NCBI GenBank assembly: GCA_001466705.2
Contig: LATX02000001.1
Span: 2,232,001-2,296,000 of the forward strand
Source: Moniliophthora roreri
Lineage: Eukaryota > Basidiomycota > Agaricomycetes > Agaricales > Marasmiaceae
Length of the DNA stretch: 64,000 nucleotides
Reading direction: 5' to 3'
Part shown: piece after piece, positions 1-10,861 of the stretch
Numbering within the stretch: position 1 is the stretch's first letter
Layout: each line of letters begins with the position of its first letter
The notes under the pieces: model-generated
Databases searched by the model: none
What the model was told of the DNA's origin: nothing
The model's input: the letters and a program-made list of their open reading frames with translations, nothing else
Made by a program: the position numbers and the translations under genes

Positions 1-147
1 TTAGTCCTTCTATTTCCATGTTTCTTATCATTTCAACTGTTTAAATATGTCCAAATGACACTTATATGTATAGAATTTGAAAGGTTTATAAAATTGGTGT
101 ATTACCAATCTGCAGAGTTTTTGTAGCTGGGCATTTACCTAGACACT

Positions 148-384
148 GTGGTCACTGACAAAGGTCTCATCAAACTTCGGAACCATACTATCCCCACAGC
201 CCTTCACCTCCTGAGGACAATCTACAATACACTGACTACGATGATGACCTCTATGGAGACAGAGAATCCTGAAGATAATGAAGAAGAACCAGAAGGAGAA
301 CCAATGTTCATATATGTCAGGCCAAGGCCAAACAGGAGAACTCTCAAAGAATTGGTGCCAATGAGCATGGAAGCTCAAGCCTAA
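148..384 (+). pseudogene. possible 3' end of a retrotransposon polyprotein
   Basis: This is a 78-codon open frame ending 11 bases before the left edge of an LTR-like sequence. It has an acidic stretch (ENPEDNEEEPEGEP) followed by a basic, proline-containing tail. I recognise no protease, reverse transcriptase, RNase H or integrase motif. Its position directly upstream of a TGTTAC...GTAACA-bounded repeat suggests the end of an LTR retrotransposon whose body lies left of the window. It may equally be noncoding. Confidence 0.25.
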
Positions 385-395
385 ACCAGGGGTAA

Positions 396-833
396 TGTTA
401 CAATTTTTCACTATTAGATGCTCACATTATGCTTCTCTTTTACATCTGGACAATTGCATATTCTCAATTCCCCTTTTCAGTATCCCTTGTATTTGTATTT
501 CTACAACATTCTATGCTTTTCTGTGATTACTCACTTTACTTCTACTACTTTCTGTCTTGTTCTTTCACTTACTAAACACATATTTTCCATACTGTTCTAT
601 AGCTTTCTTTACACATAAACAAGTAGCTACAACAGTTGTATTTAAGTAGGATAAACTAGATCTAAGCTCCTCAGCTTGACCTGGTTAATCAATCTTGTGT
701 CTAGCCAACAACAGAACCATCTGAACCTCAGATCTTGTCTGAGTGAACTCAAACTTGAACCTCAAACTAAGTCTGCAGAGGGTCTTACTCTTTGTAGAGT
801 TAGTGTTGACATTATTGTGCAAGTAATGTAACA
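396..833 (+). repeat. LTR-like repeat, copy 1
   Basis: The sequence starts TGTTACAA and ends TGTAACA, the TG...CA ends with a short inverted repeat that are typical of LTRs. A diverged copy lies at about 3441-3883; shared blocks include ACATCTGGACA, AAACACATATTT, a TATAAACAA-like block and AAGCTCCTCAGCTTGACCT. The five bases on each side (ggtaa and agata) do not match, so this is not a clean solo LTR with target duplication. It is probably the 3' LTR of an element that extends left of the window. Confidence 0.6.
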
Positions 834-1062
834 AGATATAGCACAGGCTGAAATCACATGCTGCAAAAACATTCTGAGTCAATCATCCTTTGCAGTCGTG
901 GTAGTGAGCAGCATCAAATTCACAGACCCAGGAATCAATATGGCTGCAATCAAGAGAGCCATGGCAGTGGTAGAAATACAGGAAAAGCTTTGAATTGTTT
1001 TGGATTTGGGGTGGGCACTCATCTACAGGAAGATGAACATGTTGGTTGTAAAATTTTGTTGT

Positions 1063-2938
1063 TACATCTGGAAAATTTACTAGGCAACCTAACTCTAAGG
1101 TACCTGATATCACCTAATGAAAGTTGATGTTACAGGTCCCAGGTGGTCACTGTCACAGGGGGAGTAGGTTGCAACCACTGTGAGACTCAATATAACCTTG
1201 CATAAACTAGTACAGACAGTTACTCAAGTTCACATCAAGTCACCATTGGTTATATTGGGTCACTATCAGTTATACTGAGTTCTTGAGGGTCACAATGAGT
1301 CCCAGTTGGTTATGTTAAGTTCCAGCAGTCATATCAAGTTCTGGAGGTTACAGTGAAATCTGTGAGATCATATACAGTCTCAAGAGCTTATGGTCAACAA
1401 CCTCTGATCTAGTAGCCAGCATCAATTTAATGTGAAGAGCAAGGAAACCAAGTCTATTATGATGATCCCTACATATGTACAACCAAAGGACAAATTACAT
1501 GCTATGAAACAGCAGTAGTCAGTCCAAATCCTGCAACAGATGACATATTGAAGCTGTGAATACATCAGATCAGTGATAGCATGAACAGAGAATAATGATG
1601 TGACTTACCAACTGATGTGTGCCCACAGCCCAACTACCTATGTAAGAGATTAGATGAAATAACATGCATGTAGACACTCACAAACAACACTGTATAACAG
1701 TAAACAAGAGCCAGACCATGTGTTGAATGCCTATATGTGCAATAGCTCAGATAAGAGGTCACATTGAATGAATGTAGAGGCTCACTCTAGGCTGTGGGGT
1801 CCATATGATAGAGGTATCATGGATTGTGGAGGACTGGCTTCAAGTGAGGGAGATGTGTTGCAATGCTGGATGGAGAGTAGTTAGAGCAGAAGGAAAGGTC
1901 AATAATGTGTGCTACTCATCCCCAATAACAGACACCATCTGCCTCAGAATCCCATTCATCCCTCAAAACCAGCACCAAACCATTACTGCAGTCTCTGAAA
2001 ATGATAGGTATATAAGAGCAGAAGGTATATGAGAGGATAGTGAGCCTTACCACTTGACACATCATATAGCTTAAGCCTATAACTTGTTGTCAACCACATG
2101 CAAAGGGGAATGATGAGACTCGACTTACAGAATAGACGGCCAACCATGCATTATAGAGAGCCAGAGAGAGAAGGATGGGACCTTAAAGTTGGCTCTAGGA
2201 ATTATTGGACAATGGGCAGCAATAGGAAGGAGGCCAGAGGAGAACCTAGATGTCACTGTCAGTTGCACCTAAAGACTAAGTAAAGGAATCACCTCACAGA
2301 AATGATGGCTATGTGTCATTGAGAGCCTTGGAAATGAGCCTGAGGGAAGATTGGCCAATGTTAGAGTTGGGAAGAAGAGAGGCTGTGTCAATGTTAATGG
2401 TAGTAGTTCAAAGGAAAGAAGTGGAGTTTGAAAATCAGCTGGTCATGGAGCCTTTATTCCTCCAGTCTGAAGCATCTAGTCCCATGTGACTCTATGTCAT
2501 TTTTTTTTCTGTCATCTCTCATAGTGGTAATACCTAATAATCCTAGCCATTTCTGCCCCCCACCTTAGTCTTGGTTCAACAAGGCATTGCAGTATGTTAT
2601 TTTATTATTTCTCTATAGAGCTCTGCAAACTGACTCAATGTAACCACTATAGCCTGACATAGCCTCCAAAACCAGCTACACTGGGTTTTATTGGTTTTAT
2701 CTGGTTACAGTAGGTTACAGCTCCAAGGAAGCTGGTTATATTGAGCTTTGCTGAGGTTATAACCTACTGGAACTCAATACATCAAATTATAGTGTGTTTT
2801 GTACTACAATAACCTGATAACATTTAGGTTCATAGTGTTATGATAGCAAGACAACCTACAAAAACCAGTCTTGACAAGTTTGATAGGGTCTCAACTCTAT
2901 GTAACTTTCCAGGTCAGCTGGTAAATTTTCCAGATGTA
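1063..2938. mobile_element. degenerate element bounded by an 18-bp inverted repeat
   Basis: Bases 1063-1080 (TACATCTGGAAAATTTAC) recur as a perfect reverse complement at 2921-2938. Just inside each end is an array of degenerate repeats around GGTTATATTGAG (about 1140-1400 and 2620-2830), with unit length near 20-25 bases. Terminal inverted repeats with subterminal arrays resemble a DNA transposon or foldback element. No transposase reading frame survives inside. The class is unknown. Confidence 0.4.
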
Positions 2939-3025
2939 CAAGAGCATCAAACACCTTGTGAACATATCTTTATAATATGTCAGAATGAATATGTGCTCAA
3001 AAGCATAATCATGTACCTTTGAATA

Positions 3026-3300
3026 CTGGGGTATTTTGATTGATTCAGATGGCCTGTGACCTATGACTTGTCCATCCAGACTCAACTATTCAGATGGAGG
3101 CCTGGCAGTCCATGTCTGCCAAAGATTTTTGGATTTTAGCACTCAAAATCAACCCAAAACTGCCAAATTTGGAAGTTTTTTTGGTGGTCACAGTCTGAGC
3201 CTATTCAGATGGACCCTTCATGACCTGTGACCATCTGAAAATATTCAGAAATTTTGAGCCCTGTGATGCATGACCATCCAAATCAATCAAAATACCCCAG
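3026..3300. mobile_element. miniature inverted-repeat element (MITE), 275 bp, TA target duplication
   Basis: The ends are perfect 20-base inverted repeats: CTGGGGTATTTTGATTGATT at 3026-3045 and its reverse complement at 3281-3300. A TA dinucleotide flanks both sides (3024-3025 and 3301-3302), as for Tc1/mariner-type insertions. Inner sequence is also partly self-complementary (CAGATGG near the left end, CCATCTGAA and CCATCCAAA near the right), so the whole could fold into a long hairpin. There is no coding capacity, so it would be a non-autonomous element moved in trans. Confidence 0.85.
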
Positions 3301-3440
3301 TAGTATCATTACTCCTCTGAAAGCACTCCCCAAGCATCTGTATGCTTGTCCCAGTCCTAGCTAAGTGTAAAAAGATAGCAAGCTGCTTCTGAGGCATAAT
3401 ACTATATGCTGCAGTTTTTCTTCTTTACCACTTGTTCTTC

Positions 3441-3883
3441 TTTGGTGCTCATCCTATGCTTCCCTTTAACATCTGGACATCTACACCTCCCCTGTTCCCT
3501 TTTCAATATTAGTCTTACTAATTATTCTTCTATGTTCTATGAACTTCTTTGTATTATTCATCTTATGACTTCATTATGACATTATCCTTCTTTCTCTTTC
3601 TATCGCCTTCTACTGATTATAAAACACATATTTCTTAAATGTTCTATAACATTCTAAATGTATAAACAACTAGTTACAAGCCTTGTATCTAAGTAGAGTA
3701 GTACTGGGTCTAAGCTCCTCAGCTTGACCTAGTTAAATCAACTTGTGTCTAGTCAATGAACGAACCCTCTGAACTTCAGACTTTGTCTGAACAAACTCAA
3801 CAAACTCAAACTTGAACCTTACAACTTGACATTTTGCTTTGCAAGTGTTGAGTTGTTGTTGTTGCTGCGCAAGTAACATAACA
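3441..3883 (+). repeat. LTR-like repeat, copy 2 (diverged)
   Basis: This stretch aligns by eye with the repeat at 396-833 over most of its length, including ATCTGGACA, AAACACATATTT, the AAGCTCCTCAGCTTGACCT block and the terminal CAAGTAACATAACA. The left end is less clear than in copy 1. Lineage divergence is large, so the pair need not come from one insertion. It sits at the right edge of the CpG-poor block. Confidence 0.55.
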
Positions 3884-4640
3884 CCATGTTTGCTGATACG
3901 ATGGCACAAAGATGGGTGCATCCAAACACTCACATATACTATTGAGCCTTTGGCTACAGGCTGTAGTCTGCCAGGAAGCGAGTTGCAGGTAACATGTTGG
4001 CCTTATTGAAAACCATGAACAGAAGCTTCGACTCTTGCCCAGAAGGAGGGAGCCAATGTATCACTGCTGACACTACTTAATTATTGCGAAGTCAACGAGG
4101 AACCAAACTCCTCATGCAGAATAATTTTAGTACGCGTTGCTCAGGCTGATAAGTTATCACTTGTCTAAATGGACGCTAAGACCTTTTGGAGCTGCACGTC
4201 GTGGGCACTTAACACACCGTGTCCTTTGATGTCCAAGTTAATCATGCAGTAGCTGTGATGTACCACACAGTTAGGCGATAAGCTCAATCAGCACTTCTCA
4301 CCGCAAGTTTCAAAGACTAATGGTAAGAGCAACACACTAGCTCAAACAAGGGTCGAAAAGAGTACTCATGGCCGGGAGTAGAGGTCTCAAGCTGGTTCCA
4401 TAAACAGTTCGAACGTTCTAGCTTGCTACTGATGGGGTCATGAAAGCGAGCAGCCCTAGAAAAGCATCTGTGTGGGAGTAATCAAAAATGCTGAGTATGA
4501 AACGATGCCAAAGTACCAAGACAGTGGATACTGACAAATGATCAGCAGAACCAACTACCCATCGATAGTATATAGCAATTGCAACAGGAGGGCCTAAGAA
4601 TACGGGTAGAGGATGCCTAGAGAACTTCAAGTCAAGCTCA
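3884..4640. other. non-genic stretch next to transposon remnants
   Basis: No convincing gene was found. CpG dinucleotides reappear here, in contrast with the sequence to the left. Short open frames on both strands lack recognisable motifs. Confidence 0.4.
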
Positions 4641-4643
4641 TCA

Positions 4644-6019
4644 TTAGTGATCATGGGGTTCCAGTAGATCAATGAACAAGCATCTTTCTGCATCAAGCAA
4701 ATTATATCTTGACAGTCTGGTTGGATGGATCAGGCCTTGCTGTTGCATTTCAGTACATAATGACTCAAAAATCACTGCCAAGACCCCCAACTGCTCCTGG
4801 ATACAAAGATGGTGGCCATTTAATAACTCTTGCACCCACATCTCACCAGTCAGAATTGAGTTCTGGTTCTGGAGTCTCTGTGATTGTGTACCCAATGGTA
4901 GCAATGGCCAAAGCACCAAACCTGGCTACTTGAAGTAGTTGCTGCCTCTTTCTAGATCTTGCTTTATCATCATGGTCTGTTTCATGGTCAGCCATACAGG
5001 TAGTGAAGAGGAAGGGAGAAATTTGAATTGCGCAAGCTACACTATGAAACATGGGTTGTGACTAACGTTTTGATGCTGCGAATTGTTGCCGTCATCTGCC
5101 TCAAAGACTGTGGGAGTCAGCTTTAGAGAAAAGTAGACTTATGTATAATGATGTAAGAGCAGATGCCCATATATGGAAGGCATCTCAGACAAGCGATCGC
5201 TTGGGATCGCTTCCAGAGGGGACCATCGCCTGGACTCCAGCTGACGAGGTCCATCAGTGGAGCTTGCCAGCGGACCATGTCCCACAGATTTATCACATCA
5301 AGAATGAAAAATCAGAGGTGATTGCATAAGCACCTTGGGTTTTTTGTTCCAACCAGCTGTGCTCATCGTCGCATCGTTCAATTGGGTCATCAGAAGGCCT
5401 GCTGGCTGGCTTGATGAGGGGTTTGGAGCCTGGTGGAGGTGGAGAGATAATGCTGCAGTTCACATAAAGTTCAGATATGGGTGCGTACTTCCATTTTCTT
5501 TCCCAACCCTCAGGTACTGATGTTTGCAACAGCATATTCACAGACCACCATTTATATCTTATTCATCAACTACCCTACCACCCCAATGTAATGTAAATCA
5601 AATCCAACAATACAGTATATTGTCTACAATGCTCTTTGCTGGCCCCTTTTTTCAAACAGCACGCTCATCTCAAAGTCACCATCAGAATCATGGGAGAACT
5701 TGCACTGGCTCAGAACAATGCAAACAAACTCAATATCCGAATCTGAATCCTCTTCTGCTGCAGATAATCCTGAAGGAACAATGTGGATGAACTCAATATC
5801 TGAATCTGGCTCCTCTGCTGTAGCCAATGTTGGAGAAATGACGTGAATGAGCTCGGTATCAGAATCTGACACCTCTGACATCGAGGGCAGTTCTAGGTAT
5901 GCTTCAATTTCCTCCATATCAACATCCTCAGATGCAGAGTCCTGGTCAGAACTGATGATCTCTCTGACAGTTGTTCCGAGCCCAAGGTATTGCAGAGCCT
6001 CTTCCTGAATTCTTTGCAT
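4644..6019 (-). pseudogene. PIF/Harbinger-like transposase remnant with acidic upstream frame
   Basis: On the minus strand, 4919-4690 encodes TGEMWVQELLNGHHLCIQEQ followed by a helical stretch (about 4860-4740). From memory this resembles the N-terminal helical region that precedes the DDE nuclease in basidiomycete HARBI1-type proteins. The preceding piece (around 5010-4860, FGALAIATIGYTITETPEPE) is in a different frame, so there is a frameshift or an unrecognised splice. No DDE catalytic core was found downstream. A separate minus-strand frame, 6019-5624, encodes about 131 acidic residues with three tandem imperfect repeats of about 22 residues (such as SDIEFIHIVPSGLSAAEE); its link to the transposase piece is a guess. 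Confidence 0.45.
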
Positions 6020-6049
6020 CAGCCAAAGCACCAAAGTGGGAAGCAGCAA

Positions 6050-8465
6050 AATGAACTCACTATGGTAACCTGTTCAGTGGCAAGAGCGACAACTATGGCA
6101 GGAACATAGACGTCAGTTGCTTTAAGATGACTTTCAACTGTGGTACGCTGAATCTTCAAAGCAGATGCAACGAGGTTGATTAGAGTTGATAAGCGAGAAT
6201 TTTGGATGCATTGTGGCCTGCAAATTCAATTTGTTGATCTTCAGTGGGTTTGTACTAGCAAGAGTGGTCTTTAAGGTCAGGACAAATAGACTGCATGGAT
6301 CTGTAATAGGTGCAAGAAATTCCCCTTAAACTTGTGATAGCACATGTGTTTCTGAAGTAGAACTGGTAAGGTATTTTAACTTTAATGCTGTACTGGAGGG
6401 TACTCACTGAGCAAAGCATGCAGGTAATCAGTCCCGCCCACAGGTGTTTATGAAACTTTGCAAGTAGACAACCATCGCCCCATCCAATCAAATTTCTTGC
6501 CCCTTTTGCAAGAAGCTGGATGTCAGGAAGTCATGGTGTCCATTGGCCAATGTCTGGCGGTGCAGCTGTTTGGGAGCTCCAAGACGTCGGCAGATTAATG
6601 AAGAACCTGAGAACTGGGAGCCAAGCCAAAGGAAAATCTGTTGATGACTCGAGGTTATGTGCCACCTGGTGTCTGCACCGTTAATATGTCAAATCTAGAA
6701 AAGACCCACTTTTATTCATTTTACACTATTTCTGAATTGGAACACTTTAATATGACACGAGATAACAGGTAATAAGAACTAGAGTGAGCCCAGTCTGCTA
6801 GTCATCGCCTTAGAGAAGCTGTGGTACCTTAGAAAGTACGAAGAGCTATATGATACGCTATACAGAGGTGTCTAAGCTGTACTTTCTAACCTATCTAAGT
6901 ATCAGATCCAAAGCGGATCACTCCCAAAACCTGTAGGGAATCTAACTATGGCCCAATGAATGCATTGGCTAGTTAACCAAGCTCTCAAAGTGCTATCAAT
7001 GGGATTTTAACTTCTACTTTACTTTTCTATGACATCTGCAAAGTGCAAGCTGCAGTCAAACATTCCAGAAAAGGGGTGACAATGCTCAGTCAGAGGTTGC
7101 ATGGAGTCGAGCGTTCTTGATATGCACGGTGTAGAAGAAAAAGTTAGTCCAAAGGTGGACTGAACAGGAAAGAAGGTCGGAAGTGGCACTGGAATAGCCA
7201 TAGAGTACAAAACAGTACAAGGATGGATTGGAAAATGAGAATATAAGTATGCTGATCAGATCAAATCCACTTTGAGGTCTGATCACGTTGGTAATAGAAG
7301 TGATGAATAAAACAGAATGAGAAACTCAGCATTATATCTAACTAGGCGAAGGCTCTTGGGGCTCTGAAACTCTTGCTCAGGCTCAGGATGGAGGAAGAAG
7401 GGAGAAAGAAAAGTGTCCCTTTTTCAACAGCTGTCAACAAGATAAAGTGTCATGGTGGTCTGTGCACCAAGTACAAACTGCACACAACACATGATTAACT
7501 GAATATGTAAGGATAAGATATTGTGAAAGTGCCCATGAAAGTTATTGATGTCGCAATTGTCTCAGCCTTGTTCCACAGGTTTCCACCAGACTAATACTCT
7601 CAGGCACCGCTCAGGAGTAGACCAAGCTCCTTCTCGATATGGTTCGCCACTCTGATCAAGGCATGCAACTGATTGGGTGTGACCAGCTTTACTTGGCATT
7701 GACTTGCACTTCGTCATATTGTAGGTGTAATGATCAGGAATAATTGTTCACGTTGGTGAACATTTTGTATATGTATGAAAGTGTCTGTAGATAGAGTTTT
7801 AACAATTCAGAAGCTTTATGCATGATTCGTATGAGAGAAAAGAAAAGAGACCAAGAAAGACTCCATGGTCTGGAGCGCCTACTAAGACAAATCCTTCAAG
7901 AGTCCAAATGACTCTTCCACAACAGCATCAATACTGTTGAGAAATATGCTGTTCCCAGAGTGAATAATAATTATCAGAAGCAATCAGTATGACCAGAAAG
8001 TACATATCTTGCATCAATACCAAGGGTGTATGGTACACCTGTTACCAATTCCTTGCAAAGAAACCTCTGCTCAAATATGAAGTTTTCAAGAGTATCCCAT
8101 GTAGCAGCCTCCTCAAGAATCTGGTGGATTATGAGCCATCATGTATTCTTGACAACACACCATGCAACGCATGCAGCAGGAGACAGTACCTTCAATAGTC
8201 CAGTTTCTCATCCCATGGGTGAAGCTCAAGTTAAGAGGGTTGAGAGTGTCACTCTATATATATGATCCCTTCAGGTAAGACTATATCCCTATTCAACACT
8301 GCCAGTACCAAGTCACCATTCAACACATATGAAAGCAATCTATTGTATTAGGCTTAGCTTGTTATACTGAACAATAGCTACTGATGGAGTATACTACTTG
8401 AATATGTAATGAGAAATCATATATCTGTACAATATTTGCATGTCCAAGAAAGAAATGGCAAACAC
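6050..8465. other. gene-free, probably decayed mobile-element DNA
   Basis: Only short open frames without recognisable motifs are present on both strands (for example around 7989-8265 plus and 6255-6491 minus). I could not define inverted or direct terminal repeats here. The stretch lies between two transposase-like remnants and is probably old mobile-element sequence. Confidence 0.35.
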
Positions 8466-10861
8466 CTATTCATTATCAGAGGTGCTATTTGACTGTGCAT
8501 CCTCAACCTCCCACTGCAGATGCTCCTCTCTTGTTCCATTCTTGCTGCACTGTCCCAGAGATTCACGTTGAAGGGCCTTTACAAGAGAGCTAAACTCTCT
8601 TGCAGCAGCCAGGTATCAAGCGAGAAACACTGCCTCATTTGAACCACATCTATGAAGAGTCAGTACTCCCACTGATTCTAACCTGTAGGGACACTGACCA
8701 CTTGAATGCTTCAGCAACCAGCCTCCACTGATTCTGTTTCATGCCATATGTCCTACTATCACTCCCAGTATACCATGATAGTGGCCAATCCTTGAGTGCT
8801 AAAGTAAGTCCCCTCTCTGGATCACCATTATTGTACTGTTTGACTGCTAGCTTCCAATTGTTCTCTACTGTTGAAGGGATGTTGGGAATGATATGCCCAG
8901 GAATGGTAGAGGCAGGACCAGACTTCTTTTTCATCTGCACCGAGGGATTGTGGCAGGATTCGATGGGTGCATACATGGCTGGGGAATGTGACGTCTGAGC
9001 AACTGGTGTCTAGGATTGGAGTTTCACTGGAGATGTTGGAAGTGTGGTACAAGAGCATCGATTAGCAATGCTCTGACCTAGTATAAATGTTGATGGTACG
9101 GAAGGAGAGTGAGGCAGTGATACTGAAGTCAGTGTGTGAATACGGGTGTAATGTTGATAGTGGCTTCCGGTATTAATAGCGTCATGAAGTTGACTGAAAC
9201 CATGTTCGATGGTTGTTGCGAGGGCCTTTACTTGAGCCTGAGAAGCCAGTCCCATACTCTCATAGTAGCCAAGGAAACTCGAAGTTCAGTTGGTCTGAAC
9301 TGGGCAAAGAGTGTCACTATGACTAGTCTCATAGTGTTTGAGCTCATCTAGTAGATAACGAGTCAAAGTTCCAACCTTAAAAGTGTATAGCAGTAAGCAA
9401 CTGATACTAGGAAGAAAGAAAACACTTACATCTTCGTTCTCAGCCCATCCTCCCCACCATTGAATCTGCTCCAGCACCCAAGTTTTCCCCAAACCTGCAT
9501 GCATGAACCTGTACTGAGCCCCGCCACGGCAAAATGAATGTGTCGTAAATGTTCACATGAGTCCAGCCATCTGGGAAAATTCATTGATTAAGCTCAATGA
9601 TGTTTGATATGACATAGACTGATGCGAATGAATGGTTCCATTCGGCGCAATGTATGGAAAAATGAACTCGTTAGGTTCAAGAGGTCACTGAAGGAGTATA
9701 GTTTCATAGAAATGGACCCATAGCCACAGTTGGGGGTGCATGTCAATGGCTGGGGTATCTGGTTGATTTTATATCTCATATACATTCCCTAAACACCAAT
9801 TAGCTTATGATGAAGCAACAAAAGAGTGGATACATACCATTGACTGGATCTTCACCCTTTGACTGCCATCCTTTTCATTCTGTCAAATTCACTTCATCAT
9901 AGAACAGGCCTGGAAACTCTGGTGGGGCAGATAAGTTCCACCTGATATGGCGCCTTCGCAGCTGGCAAAGCTCGGAGTTCCTGATATATTAGCAATATGA
10001 TTATCTTATCTTGTCTTCAAGAAGATTGAAAGACGTACCTTGTCCATAATGTGAACCCGGAGGAGGCAAACACATGCATCATAAGATATTTCATAACTTG
10101 AAGGAGCTGCTCACTGCTAGTCATGCAAACCCAGTCAGTCCAATAGGCATGAGCATTCGGCATGACTCCTTCAGACCACATCATCCATTGAACCATATCC
10201 TCATAGGTGATTGCCTCAGCATGGTTTCGGGTTGTCTTGTCACCTCCAAGGCCATTCTTGATGGATTTGATGAGCATCTGTACTGCAGGTGCACATGCTG
10301 GATTTCCTTTCACGCTACCAGTGTTCTCATCGTACTCATAGCTGCCTTTGTACTTTCCATGTGGATCCCTAGATAAAATATAAGAATCAAGCACAATAAA
10401 TAACCATGTAGCATGTACAAGTTATCCCAATAGTTGATAAGGGCTGATGAGTATGCATCAACTGACTTGGGGTGATTCTCTTTGACACACTTCTCCACAA
10501 GGAACAGTTTGCAGACCAACGCTGAATGCTTGTTTGGTCTGTTGCCCAATGCCAACTCCAGTAGGGAGCTGTCAATGTTGTCATCAACAGAAAGCTGCCC
10601 CTCTTTCTTCAACTCTGTGTGTCTCTGGAACAGTACCATAAGCCATGCTCATATCTGCATCATACATCCATTGTAAGCCTGCCAAGTATTTGTGGATTTG
10701 GCATGGTCATGTTTAGTCTTTGAGCTGGTACTTCTGAGATCTGCAATAGATGATGGATTTGGGTCCTTTGCTCGCTTGCCACCTCGTTTTTTGGCAGGAT
10801 ATAGTGTGCCTGACAGTGATTTTTTGGTGGGAGAACTTGAATGGGATGATGCCTTGGGCAT
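8466..10861 (-). pseudogene. Crypton-like tyrosine recombinase gene, decayed
   Basis: Read from 10861 downward, the pieces come in the order expected for a fungal tyrosine-recombinase transposon protein. A basic N-terminus (KKRGGKRAKDP) is followed by a helical core-binding region (10590-10030, with KGNPACAPAVQMLIKSIKNG and AFTLWTR-like SGFTLWTRYVF). The catalytic part has EFIFPYIAPNGTIHSHQSMS (about 9675-9610), THSFCRGGAQYRFM (about 9545-9505), IQWWGGWAEN (about 9460) and, after a 54-base intron, LTRYLLDEL with the presumed nucleophile Tyr at 9355-9357. A C-terminal domain (8900-8720, with ALKDWPLSWYTG) ends at a stop at 8466. Frame TGA codons interrupt it at 9685-9687 and 9553-9555. The residue expected as Arg in the HxxR box is Cys (9529-9531). 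The family assignment comes from memory of these motifs, and activity is unlikely. Confidence 0.7.

Noticed and set aside
10074..10376. A 100-codon plus-strand frame.
   Set aside because: It is antisense to the recognisable core-binding region of the Crypton-like recombinase.
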